Source: Ilyonectria destructans
Lineage: Eukaryota > Ascomycota > Sordariomycetes > Hypocreales > Nectriaceae
Assembly: GCA_020740775.1 (NCBI GenBank)
Contig: JAHEWK010000010.1
Location: 1,240,001-1,304,000, forward strand
DNA length: 64,000 bases
Reading direction: 5' to 3'
The translations under genes were made by a program, and so were the position numbers. The notes below the pieces were generated by a model that did no database searches, was not told where the DNA came from, and saw only the letters and a program-made list of their open reading frames with translations. Positions 11,861-22,592 of this stretch are shown here, one piece after another (position 1 is the first letter of the stretch; every line of letters begins with the position of its first letter).

Positions 11861-12185
11861 GTGGCCGCAGGAATGTCTCACTTGCGACAAGGGGATCCGT
11901 GGTTGATCGCCAAGGTTGGAAGGCTGAAGGATTCGCATGGTAGCATGGCATAGGGCTGAGGATGACACAGGCGGCTGCAGGCGTTTCTTGTTTGAATGTA
12001 CTGTACAATACTCTAAAAGGTCGACATACTTGTATCAACACTCCACAATACGGATACCAACGCATAATGCCATACTCGAGCAAAGGGGAGCATAGGTGGC
12101 GGCCGCATGATTTATGCCTTGTTCATGCTTTGTTCAACCCGTCTGACACAGTATCACAGCATGTGTCACAAGCCGTATCAGAAGC
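11861..12185. other. Convergent 3' spacer
   Basis: This 325-bp spacer lies between the convergent 3' ends of atp25 and the exopolyphosphatase gene. Nothing beyond presumed 3' UTRs was seen. Confidence 0.4.
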
Positions 12186-13409
12186 TCAACTCTTCTTCAG
12201 AGCCTCCCTCAGCAACGGCGCGACCTGCTTCCTGCTAGCAGCCAAGTTGTGCTGCCTCCACGCGGAGCGAGCGGCGCCGTCGTCCAACACGCCATCCCCC
12301 CACGTCTCCAGCTGCAGCGCAGCGGCGCCCACCGTGCGGAACCGCTCCACGGCCGCCCTGCCCTCGTCCGTCAGCCCCCAGACCAGCAGGTGGCGCTGGA
12401 AGTCTCCTCCCGGGTGCGACGTGCACATGAGGCCCGCGACGTCGAGCCCGCGCTCGCCTACCCAGCCGGCCAGGTCGTCGAGCAGCGGCCGCGCGCCGCC
12501 GGCCTTGGCCACGAAGTAGTCGAAGCCCTGGACGCTGCAGCTGATGCCCAGCTTGAGGCCGGCCTCGTCCCACTCCTTGTAGTCCTTGCGGAAGATGTCG
12601 CGGAAGCTGAGACTGGAAATGTCCTCCTTAACGGCCGAGATCTCGTCAAAGTACTTGGTGCGATCGAACGTCGGGTCCCGGATCTTGGCCTCCAGGAACG
12701 CCACGGCTCGGGGGTCCTTGGCGCGGACCTTGGCCTTGGCCGTCAGGTTGATGGTGTCGGAGAGAATCGAAGCCAGGCCGATCTTGGCCAGCTTTTCATC
12801 CTCGTCGGCGGCATCGCCATCCTCAACGTCCCGGCTGAGGGCGTCCCACGCTTGACGGGTCTCTTCGACGACCAGGCTCATGCAGCTACCGCAGGGCTCC
12901 ACAACCCTGGGACTGACGCTTTGACTCACGCTGAATTCGTCCGTGTGGTGGTCGATGCAGCCGAAGATGCGCCCGGCGTACTGCTTGAGGGGCCCGGTCA
13001 GGCAGTTGTGGTCGACGAGCATCCAGTGCGTGTCGTTGGGGTCCATCTCCGGCAGGTCAGACAGCGTGAGCAGGTCGGAGGGCGCCAGGCCAGCCGCCTT
13101 GAGCACAGCCGTCATCTCCGTGCGCAGGGCCAGATCGGCACGCGGCAGGTTGGAGAGCGGAATGTGAAGGGTGTGAGGCGACGTGTAGGTGCGAATGTAG
13201 GCATACACGACGGCCGAGCTCAGCGAGTCGAGATCTGGGCGTTTGGGTCAGACCACGATTTTCCGGATTCGCAACATCCGCAACCCTCACTTACCGGCCG
13301 ATTCATTGCCCACGACAAACGTCAACGGCGCCGTCCGCTGCGCAGCCGGGGTGCTGAGGGCGTTCCGGGCCGTGGCCAGGAAGGCTTGTAGGGACTGTCT
13401 GGGCGACAT
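12186..13409 (-). CDS. ppx1: Exopolyphosphatase, DHH/DHHA2 family (Ppx1-like)
   Basis: Releases orthophosphate from inorganic polyphosphate chains; the yeast orthologue Ppx1 is cytosolic and mitochondrial. Two exons, 13409-13295 and 13234-12186, encode 387 aa, close to yeast Ppx1 (397). The 60-bp GT-AG intron falls inside the first metal motif, which reads GNESADLDS once joined. Further ligands are seen in VDHN and in the family-defining CIDHHTDE. The Ser-rich PCGSCMSLV segment and a C-terminal DHHA2-type domain follow. Translation starts at MSPRQSLQAFL (13409). The reverse strand shows a 380-aa open frame caused by GC-rich third positions, which I disregard. Confidence 0.92.
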
Positions 13410-14437
13410 TGTCGCGGAACAAGGAGTGGCTTGTATGAGGGATTGCGAGATGATGGAGGAGGGAAAGGGAACGAAATGCCTCCAGCAAGGGAGGAAAATC
13501 AAGAGAAAAGGGAAAAGCAAAAAAACAAGTTCCCCCAGAGCCAGCAAAATCTGACGATAGAGTGTTGGCGGGTTTTAATTGCCCTCGCTGTTTTTTTCGA
13601 TGGCACTCTGACCATGTATAGACTGGTTTGCGCCACGCTCGTCTCGCCCAAGTCAACAAAAGCACCCTCGGCCACGCTCGACGTCACTCACGAGACGTAC
13701 AAGTGCGGCGCTATTGGCTGGCATCGTCAGCCACAAGCCCACGGCTCAATCAACCGAGACTGCCACTTGATCCTGGTCCCAAGGTCGCAGCGTGGCTTGG
13801 AAGGCTCGTGGGGATCGGCACTGGGGTCTGTCAATTCCAGGGTGTTCAGTGGGATGCAAGGAGCATTGATCTAGACAATATACCGCAACATAAGCCGCTA
13901 ATCCAGGTGGTAGGACATCACAAACTGCCATCTTGGAAGGGTTATAGTTAAGGGTTCATATAACCAGATTATATCCTAAATTTCTTAAAAATCGTTTCCC
14001 AAGTTTGATTAACTGGACTAAGACTCTATGTATCTTTTAGGTCTTATATAAAGATTACTATAATTTCATTCAGTCTTATTAATAATTACTTAGTAAAGCG
14101 GCAAAACGCCCTAACTGTACGTATTAACAAGCTACCGCAGTACATTGGTCGCATCAATATCTTACCATGTATGCACCCCACTGCATCACGGCTTGTTGCG
14201 GGCTGTCGCGGGTTGTCAGTCTGTCACCACCCACACAATCCCTCCACATCCCACATCCCACGTCCTTCTCCCATCTCACCGCCCACGACCCATCCATGAC
14301 GATTCTGCCCTTATCAATGCGTCCCTGAGTCCCCCGCTATCGGCGGTACGTAACCCCGTCTCAGACCCTTGACGGTTGTTGTTCAGCGGGCCGGGGACAA
14401 CCAGCATGAAGAATGCCGCCAATGGACCCTGATCTCA
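13410..14437. other. Divergent intergenic region with an AT-rich patch
   Basis: This 1-kb head-to-head spacer lies between the ppx1-like gene and the amidotransferase gene. Most of it has ordinary composition, apart from an abrupt AT-rich patch at about 13942-14100. CT-rich leader sequence (14215-14330) precedes the downstream gene. No protein was supported. Confidence 0.45.
13942..14126. repeat. AT-rich patch, possible relic of a mutated repeat
   Basis: A sharply bounded AT-rich segment sits in GC-rich surroundings. Its right edge contains AACTGTACGTATTA (14113-14126), the same 14-mer found in the minisatellite of the transposon island at 46379-46392. This suggests, but does not prove, a degraded repeat related to that island. 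Confidence 0.35.
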
Positions 14438-15438
14438 ATGTATCCCGCCCGGAAACCACTCTCCCTTCTCCTCCTCCTCGCCTCCGTCGCTCTGCTCTAC
14501 TGGCACTTCTCTCCGCTGTCGTCGCCTGACCAATCCGTCGTCAACATTGACATCCACGCCAACGACGGCCCGTCCTCCGCCCCGTCCGCCGCCACAATGT
14601 CACCACTCCGCCTTGCCATCCTCGAGGCCGACACGCCGCAACCGCAGACCCGTGAGAGGTACGGCGGCTACACGGGCGTCTTCACGGCGCTGCTGACCGC
14701 TGCCGCACAGTCGCTGAGCCCGCCACAGAAGCTGGAGGAGCTCGTCTCCATCACGGGCTACGACGTCGTCAAGAACCTCGACTCATACCCCGCGCTCGAC
14801 GACGTTGACGCCGTGCTCATCACCGGCTCCCGCCACACGGCGTTTGAGAGCGACCCGTGGATCGTCAACCTGGTCGACTTTGCCAAGCGCGCCATTGAGA
14901 GCGGCCGCGTCAAGACGGTCGGCGTCTGCTTCGGCCACCAGATCATCGGCCGGGCCATGGGTGCTCCGCTGGGGAAGAGCGACAAGGGCTGGGAAGTGGC
15001 CGTGACTGAGGTCGACCTGACAGACAAGGGCAAGGAGATCTTTGGGTTGGACAAGATGGTACGTGAATGCCAGATCCCGCTTTTGTCCTTCCACTGCTGC
15101 TGCATCTTCTTGTGCAACCATGCGATGCCCTGCTCACAAGCCTCTAGCGCATCCACCAGATGCACCGCGACATCGTCTTCGACTTCCCTGCCGACTCCAT
15201 CCCGCTCGGCTCCAATGACATATGCGCCGTCCAGGGCATGTACCGCCCGGGGTCGTACATCACCATCCAGGGCCACCCCGAGTTCAACACCGAGATCATG
15301 ACCGAGATTCTCTTCAACCGCCACGCCGCCGGCATCTTCACCGACGATCTGTACGACAACGGCATGAAGCGCACTCCGATCCCCCACGATGGCGTTGCCA
15401 TTGCCAGAGCCTTTCTAAAGTTCATGAGAGAGGGCTGA
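14438..15438 (+). CDS. Class I glutamine amidotransferase-like protein, possible signal anchor
   Basis: GATase1-fold protein of the family often annotated as GMP synthase-like or copper/iron-regulated amidotransferase. No synthase partner domain is fused, so the substrate is unknown. Exons 14438-15058 and 15148-15438 are joined by an 89-bp GT-AG intron (phase 0), giving 303 aa. The nucleophile elbow VCFGHQII supplies the catalytic Cys, and GHPEFN supplies the His and Glu of the triad. The oxyanion segment LITGSRHTAF precedes it. The first 25 residues (MYPARKPLSLLLLLASVALLYWHF) form a strong hydrophobic anchor not expected in this mostly cytosolic family. An internal ATG at 14597 (MSPLRLAILEADTPQ) would start directly at the conserved domain and give a soluble form. 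An upstream in-frame ATG at 14369 is less likely. Confidence 0.85.
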
Positions 15439-15983
15439 GGGTTCATATGCCTGTGCGCATTCATTACCCACCACTCTCACGCTCAGATGCACGTACACAT
15501 ATCCCACTCAAAAGGGGCGCGCCCAAAATCCAATTACATTAGAAGTATTCGGACATGGGTGGGTAGAATGTGTATCGAGATGCCGATCAGTACCGAGGAT
15601 ACGCAAGGCTAGGCGTGCCGGGCATCGTACTCCATGTAAAGATAGCATAGATATACAGCAACCAATGTGTCATAGAGTAAGCCAATGGCGATCCCGTCTG
15701 TGTCTGTATTCATCTCGAATTTTCTCTCCGCCTGTTTGCGCCCGTCTCCGAGCGTGGAATGCCATCGTTGACTGATCCTATCCATTGTAGCAACGCCTGT
15801 CAATGCAAACATCCCAATGCTAGAAAGCCTCCTTCTAGCCTGTGTCCGTCCGTGGGTATCATGCGTAACCTCCAGTTCAATATCGTGGTCCTCAAAGCTG
15901 TCAAGTGCCCACCCTTCGTCAATATCCAGTGTATCCGTGTCGTCCTCAGTGAAATGTCTCTCATTCCATGTCCTTTTCACCAT
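15439..15983. other. Convergent 3' region
   Basis: This stretch lies between the convergent 3' ends of the amidotransferase and receptor genes. A 124-aa minus-strand open frame (15609-15983) starts immediately after the receptor stop. It is in the receptor's 3' UTR and shows no recognisable domain, so I did not call it. Confidence 0.4.
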
Positions 15984-17776
15984 CTAATCGGCATGGTCCC
16001 ACCACTCTGTAGTCGCCTTGCGGCCTGATTGAGAGTGTTGCTGCCTGTCTGCCAGCTCTCTGTCGCGTCGTTCCTTGGCCAACCTCCCATCAATCATCAT
16101 TTCCTCCCTGGTCCGTCCAGCATTTGTGTTCATCCCGCTGTGGTGGCGTCTTTTCATCCAGAATCCGCCACTGAAACCATGCCCAAGCCGTCGGGTATGT
16201 AACCAGGGCTTCTCTTTCAGTGAAAAGATGAGGGCGTCAACGAACCCCTGAAGGCACAGACAACAAATGCTGACCATTCTCATGGGGAACGGTGCGCCCT
16301 TGTCGTAGCTTGTAAGGTGAACGATAAAGGGCAAAATCCACATTGCAACATAAGCAAGAGGATAGATTAGGACAAGTCGAAGTTGCCGGCGAATAGTCTC
16401 TCGTGTCTTGACCAAACCTGCAGCATCGAGTGTAGGCGCCTCGAGGATAGGGTTCTCGGAGACTGAGCTTTTGGCACTCCTTCCGCTTATCACTGAGAAG
16501 ATGTGGGGTAGTGAGGATGTCCGAGATCGAGGCACCGTAGCGTTGGCTGTAGGTCCAGCCCAAGACCCGCCAAAACTATCGTTGGAGGGCATCGGAGGCG
16601 TTGGAGACTTGGAGAATGTGGGCGACAGTTGTGGATCCTGCATATGCACGTCTTGAGGTGTGGTCAACTCTTCGGCTCCGCAGGGGGATCTGACGTCCGA
16701 GTCTGAGGCCTGGCTTCCCTGATACGGTGACGGAACTTCCTCGATTCCCGGTTGAGTTAATTTGGACTTGGTAGACTGATAAGATTGATAAGATTGTCGT
16801 GCGAGCTTCGATGTATAGTTCTTGGCTTGTGATAGATCGACATGAAGAGTACTCATTGTTGAAACGGAGAATTGCCGTCCACAATCCTCTCTGGAGTTTC
16901 GGCGGGATGATGTGCTAGACTGGGTATTACCATGGTACGCATTTGACGGGGCGGCTGGTCCCCAAGTTTTGTGTCTTAGTGGTTCGCTGCGGGAATCTCG
17001 AAGGGTCAGGTCCTCCTGTTGGGCGTCCCTGACTGTCCCGAACCGTTTCATCAGAATCCTGACGTAGATGTAAAGTGAGAGACTGATGGCAAGAATGGAT
17101 GCGAAGATAAAATATCGTGGGACCCAGCTAAGCAACAGTCTTGTCCACATGGGTTCCACTGGTAACCAGCAAAACTGGCCGGTGTTGGTGTACGCCGTCT
17201 TATTGACGAAAGCCAGACCGGCCAGGAGGCTTGGGAAAATAAAGATGACCGGGTAGGCGTACTTTCGAAAGGGATACAAGCCCTGTTCTCCGCGGAAGAT
17301 GTAGAGCGCAGTGTGAAGGGTGATGAGGGCGACAGCCAGGTCGGAAGCGTTCATGCTCATGACGAGGAAGAATCCGCTGACATTGCAAAAGATGGAGTCG
17401 GGCGCGACTGTGCCATGGACCAATTCAACAGCTGGAAACAGGAGAAACCAGCAGGCCTTGAACATGTCGCTCCCGATCAGTAACATGATGAGGCTGTGGC
17501 GGTGTCAGGGCATGCGTGCATGAAGATGGGGCCAGACGATACTCACTCATGGCGGAAACTCCTCCTCATACGGACAAACCAGTATGAAGCCAGTAGACCT
17601 GCTATGATGCTCATCGAGGCGGCAGCCACGGACGCAATATGGAGGGAATACGTCTCATGTGGGGACAAAATGGGCATGATCTCGTTGTGAAGGGATCGTG
17701 TGTCGTGAGTTGAGGTGTGGTCGGGCCATTTCGTCGAGAGCGGCGATAGCCATTGGGAGGGAAACTGGGGTGACAT
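15984..17776 (-). CDS. Git3/GPR1-type seven-transmembrane receptor
   Basis: G-protein-coupled receptor of the fungal Git3/GprC/GprD class, which signals nutrient status to the Galpha-cAMP pathway at the plasma membrane. Exons 17776-17547 and 17493-15984 (intron 53 bp, GT-AG) give 579 aa. Hydrophobic segments in order are SVAAASMSIIAGLLASYW, DLIMLLIGSDMFKACWFLLF, FFLVMSMNASDLAVALITLH, YAYPVIFIFPSLLAGLAFV and YFIFASILAISLSLYIYV. A third cytoplasmic loop of about 220 residues, Ser-rich and charged, follows, then LRLVLIYPLAYVAMWILPFI and ICCLCLQGFVDALIFSL. The C-terminus ends ATTEWWDHAD, as in the Git3_C family. The long loop 3 and the conserved pair of segments after it fit the Git3/Git3_C architecture. 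Ligand (glucose, amino acid or other) cannot be told. Confidence 0.9.
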
Positions 17777-20700
17777 GGTATCTAAGGCCTGGCTGGAGCA
17801 GCCTGCTCGGGGTGGCAGGAATGTGCAGTTCCAAATGTCGCGTCGTCGTCGCCGTCGACGTCACTTGTGCGGGCGGTGGGTGTAAGATGCGACTGATCGC
17901 CCGGGTGTCTAGGTATATCTCGGCTCCGGCTTTCGTCTTTCGTCTTCCGTCTCTGGTATCTCCTCGTCTCAGGCTTCAAGGGATCGAATCTTGAAGCTGT
18001 CGGACATGGTGGGAAGAATTGATTTGGCGGAGAGAGAATCCTCGTGGCAAGACGCCGATGGGCGTAGCGGGGAGATGTCGAGGAATGGTTCACGGGAGAG
18101 TAAAGGTCTCGGGCTTTGGTAGGCCGGGAAGGAGTGAGACGGCCGACGGTCTAAAGACGGCGAGAGGAAGGAGCGGAAGGATGAATTTGACTTTCAACTC
18201 CGTTCCTGCGTCTTCGTCGATGTCCGGCTCCGAGTTCGTTCCGGGATCGGCAAGGTGCGAGGTTAATCACGGCGCCAGTGCTTCCTAGACGGGAACCCAA
18301 ACTCCAAACTCCAAACCTCCGCGGATTGCTTTGCTGAATAGCTCTCGGTCTCGGCCAGGCAGAGCATTTGCAAACGGAGAAAATGGGATGGAGGGGGGAA
18401 GCGAGGAGGGAAGCGAGGTGGAAAGGGCCCAATGGCAGCGGTGCAGCGTCCTACCTACGTATGTGCGTCTCTAGGCGTCAAATGATTCCATTCCACGGCC
18501 GACGACGATGACGTGCGGTGAGAAGGGAGCTCGGAGGACAGCGAAGAGCGAGAAGCGAGGCAGCTGAAAGAGCGAGGGAGTGATGGAGTGAGGGAGGGAG
18601 TCACTGAGACGACGGCACTCGGCGCAGAGACGACGCGATATGATGATGCCCCGAGACAAGGCCACTGCAGACCTCCATTATGACTCCAAAGAGTCCACAT
18701 CGACTCCGGCCCTTTAGCAATGGGGTTCGATCTGGTGGCTGGCCGTCCACATCACGACCGATCTCCACGCGGAGACACTCTACTGCCAACTTGAGCAAGG
18801 CCAGCCGAGCAAACCGACTGAGAAGCGGACGATATGACGCCCACCCCGCGTGCTAGGGCCGTCTCGAGGCTCGTGAGTGGAGATCTGAGAGAGGTAATCG
18901 TCCATAACCCAATGATGTCCATCAGAGAGATGATTGATCAGATCCGCTGCGCACAGACCGGACGGGTCTCTGAATTTGTGAGACCATCCAGAGTCCAAGG
19001 CGCGCTTGGCTGGAACGGCCTATGGGTCGTTTGCATCCTCAACCATTCACAATTCCCCCCATCCGCCGCCATCCCCATCCACAACCCACACTCGCACATA
19101 GAGGGGACGGCAGGTGGGAGAAATACCGAGAGGGAGGGAGGCTCTTGAACAGCCAACCGCCAACTGCCATGAGGTGCCGCGGAGGCGGGTGCCTGGTCGT
19201 TGCTTTTGGGTACGCCTTTGCTTTTGCCCGCAAGGGAGACGACGCCGGACAATTTACACTGATCTAAAATGTATCCACACATGTCGGACATCAGGATGGC
19301 ACGAAGTGAGTGACCAGAGCGCTTTTGCCCAGATCTACCTTATCCATCGTGCCAAACGAAAGCTACAAAACACCTTGGGCCCGTTGTTGATGACATCAAG
19401 CCATCTCCAGGAGCCTGCCCTTCCAAACATGCAGACAAGCAAATGGCAAACTCGATGGGCGTAAAGCGATCAATCATCGGTTACCAAAGGTTACCCTTCC
19501 CGACCCTCCAACTCGTCCGTGTCTGACATGCCTCCCCACCCATCCAACATCTCGAGCAAGAGGCAAACACATGCTTGAGCTAACAGTCTGAGTCCAGTTC
19601 CAGGCCGCTTCTGCAATTCGCAGCCGCATATACGCAAAGCAAACATAATCAATTTACCCCGCCCTGCATCAGCCTGGCCTATCTATCTTTCGTCCGAGAT
19701 TGCATCCACCCGCAGCTGGGCCGCGGAGACGAACCCGCTTCATGAATCCCTCCATATGCTAATTAAACGTTAACTGAATCAGGCTGGGCTGAGCTCCGAC
19801 GGCCCTCGGTCGATCTCCTCCCATCATGTCGGTCAAACGAACTCAAAAGCAAGCCTCTTACCTGTCTCGGGTGCTCCAATGACAGGACCGCCCTGCAGTC
19901 AGTGCGAGGGTGTGGACGTGGCCAAAGGGGGCAACCGGCGAGACTCCGCGTCCATGGTCTCAAATCCAGACTCCCTTTTGGGCGAGCCACCTCTAGCATT
20001 CTTACGCCGTGGGCGGAAATAAGCCTATCACCGACGTTACATCTCGATGGCTTGGCTGTCATTCCTGGCGTCCGCTCTTAGCCTTCGCACGTTGGACGTG
20101 CGCTTACTGGCCTATTACACTTTACGGAAACAAACTTCCACGCGAGCGCCTCAAATACCCCGATCTGGATCTCGGCATCTCAGGGTGGCAAATCCTTGTC
20201 TGGGAATCGTTCGATATCTTCAGCTGAGATCCAGTCTCGACGAAGTTTGCGTGGTCTGCACCACCATCTGTCTGGGGGTCGCCTATTGGAAGACTGGTTC
20301 TCATACACAACTTGGTGCGCTGGCGAGTCTTCTAATACATCACTGATTCAGCCCGAAAACGTTGGGGCTGGGAGACGGCATCATACTGCAGCCACCGATG
20401 GCTTCAGACTTTGACAAAACGTGTGCCCCGTGCAACGTCCAGGCAACCATATGGACGTACCGATATTAAATTATCCAGCCGCGATTATCGAAGAATCAAG
20501 CTCGCATAAATGACTACGAAATTTCGCTAGCTGAGTTGAGCCAATGCCATGATCTCACATGCACGTCCGATGGAAGCTGCCTCGCTAGCCACAGCAAGGC
20601 CACGATGGGGGCTGCTGCGAGGCGGTTACGCTAGCTCGCCAACATCGCCATAATGTTGCCTATTTAGGCAAGTCGTAGTCCCAACCCGGTAACAATGCAG

Positions 20701-21331
20701 CGACTCCTTCACGAGAAAGCTCCATGCGATGAGGACAGCCCTCAATCAAGAGCGACCCATCCAATCATTTGCCATTTGACTTCGCTCATTGCCGGGCAGC
20801 TGAGGCTGGGGCGACTAACGGCAGTGCCTGGCGAGGCGGTGTTGGTGTTAATCCCCCTCGCGCATCCATCGTTCGAGGCGGTGCACTGGCGATCGCCAAG
20901 CTAGAAATCTTCTAGAATGACCAATCTCGTCAACGCAGCTCATTGTCCGGGCGAGAAAGAACCTGGGAGCATGACGTGTGACTGATGCCGTAGGCTGACA
21001 ACCAGGAGAACGTGACGCTGACCCAACCCAATCACTCCGCCATCATTGTGGCCAGTGATGAGATATATAAAGTAGAAAGCGGCCTTGATTCATGATTCTC
21101 AACTCTCCATCTCCACTTGATCCCTCATCGATTCAACCATCCCAACGCACATCAAGTCGATTGATCTGGTAGACACAAACTAGACCCACAAACCAAACCT
21201 ATTGCAACTTCGTCAAAACTTCAACTTGACTTGGTCGAACCAAACTCGCAATCACAGGAAGAGAACAAATATTACGCAAGGCCCAGTGCCAATACCGCAA
21301 CCAGCATTCAGAAACTACACATCCCGCAACC
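17777..21331. other. Gene-poor region of 3.6 kb
   Basis: No convincing coding frame, splice pattern or repeat was seen on either strand; the longest frames are about 120 aa and unlike any family I know. GA-rich runs lie at 18350-18620. The left part is presumably promoter and leader of the receptor gene, and the right end is promoter of the Gly/His-rich gene. Non-coding transcripts cannot be excluded. Confidence 0.5.
21064..21070 (+). promoter_or_regulatory. TATA box candidate
   Basis: TATATAA followed by a CA/CT-rich leader of about 230 bases lies upstream of the small Gly/His-rich frame starting at 21332. This TATA plus CT/CA leader layout is typical of regulated fungal genes and supports the short frame being expressed. 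Confidence 0.45.
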
Positions 21332-21619
21332 ATGTGCCTCCCTACCTTCAGACGAAAGAAGCAGCACAGCGCAAACATCTACGACTACAATGCCCGGCCA
21401 GTCAAGTCGAGGCCCGTCGCAGTACCGACCAGCCAGACATACTATGGAGGTTGGCAGGGCCCAAGCCACGGCCATCACCATCACCACTCGGGATGGGGCT
21501 TTGGAGGAGGTGACGGCGGCGGAGGACATGGAGGACATGGAGGACATCATGGAGGCGATGGAGGTGGTGGAGGAGGAGGCGGTGATGGTGGTGGTGGCGG
21601 CGGCGGCGGCGGCTGTTAA
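21332..21619 (+). CDS. Small Gly/His-rich protein of unknown function
   Basis: A 95-aa protein that I do not recognise. Residues 1 to about 45 are a basic/Tyr-containing head (MCLPTFRRKKQHSANIYDY). A GHHHHHSGWGFGGG segment follows, and then a tail of about 50 residues made almost only of Gly with His and Asp, ending in a single Cys. Cys2 next to a basic cluster would suit lipid attachment, and the His clusters could bind metal; both are inference. The frame is preceded by a TATA box and a fungal-type leader, and ends in TAA within a purine-rich repeat. It could be a stress-induced or cell-surface protein. A non-coding explanation is possible because the Gly tract is a simple repeat, but the non-repetitive N-terminal half and the promoter layout argue for a gene. 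Confidence 0.6.
   Translation: MCLPTFRRKKQHSANIYDYNARPVKSRPVAVPTSQTYYGGWQGPSHGHHHHHSGWGFGGGDGGGGHGGHGGHHGGDGGGGGGGGDGGGGGGGGGC
21508..21612 (+). repeat. Purine-rich GGA/GGC microsatellite-like tract inside the Gly/His-rich gene
   Basis: Imperfect tandem GGAGGACAT and GGTGGTGG/GGCGGC units. They encode the Gly/His tail and are prone to in-frame length change. Confidence 0.6.
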
Positions 21620-22592
21620 GAGACGACGAGAAGTGGGCTTACGACTGTACGATGGATATAGACAGAGAAGGTGTCCGGAGATTGATACAACCTGAAATGA
21701 ATACAACCACAATACCTTGTTTGCTTAGTTTGAATGTGATGTTTCAATATGATGATGGCTTCATCTCCGAGGGCTAGATCTTCGAGCGGCGTATCTCCTC
21801 TCTTGGGAGCGCTTCCGTATTAAACAATGATGTCCTTTATCTCGCAGCCATGGAGGAATATCCAATTATTTGGGCTACCTCATTGCTCAGCCTAATATTC
21901 AGTAAGTGCAGAACGGAGAACGGAGGCTGGAGATGCATCGCTCAGCTCTCTCCCGCACGCACGCATGCAAGCACGCAGACGCTGTGATTCACTGTTGGCA
22001 CCTACCAACTCAGTATTTTAACTCATTTCATCCTCGCCTCTCTCTCTCTCCCTTCCATCTCTCACATCTTCACATCTCTCTCTTCACTTCATTACTTCCC
22101 TCTCTTCCTCACATCTTTCCCGTTCTTCGAGCCTCTCTCGTCCTCAAACCTCTCACTCTTTCCCTCTCACTCTTTCGAATCTTCCTCTTTGACAAGCTTC
22201 ACCCGGGGGACTCACCAGTCGCACATCAAAGGTGTTTGCACACGGAAGCGCCTCAAGGGGCAATCCTTCTCTCCGTTCTCACTTTCAGCCCTGTACCCTT
22301 CTGAGCTGCTTTCCCAAACACCAGGGACAACGTCACCATTCTTCCTCATCAAGTGCCCTACAACTCATTCCGTCATCTTTACCCTGTTCTTCTGACGGCT
22401 TCACCTTATTATTCACCTAGCATTTAGTGCTTCCAGTTACCCCAAACCAACTCTGCCTTCACCCCGAGCCATTCAGGCTTGTCGAACCCCTCCATTTCAT
22501 GGGATAACTTTCATTGTAAGTCCGCCGTTGCTGCATTTTCTCAACTCTATCTTAGTTCATTCTCTAACTTCTTATGAGGCACCCAGCCAAAG
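21620..22592. promoter_or_regulatory. Promoter and CT-rich leader of the SNF2-RING gene
   Basis: The 3' UTR of the small gene is followed by a long pyrimidine-rich stretch (about 22030-22200, CTCTCTCT and TTCATC runs). This is the usual context of fungal transcription starts. Short frames within it are probably leader or upstream ORFs. Confidence 0.45.

Noticed and set aside
12249..13391. 380-aa plus-strand open frame opposite the exopolyphosphatase
   Set aside because: Composition artefact of the GC-rich gene on the other strand, which has clear DHH motifs and an intron.
15609..15983. 124-aa minus-strand frame just after the receptor stop
   Set aside because: Lies in the receptor 3' UTR, no domain; the receptor already ends in the usual family tail.
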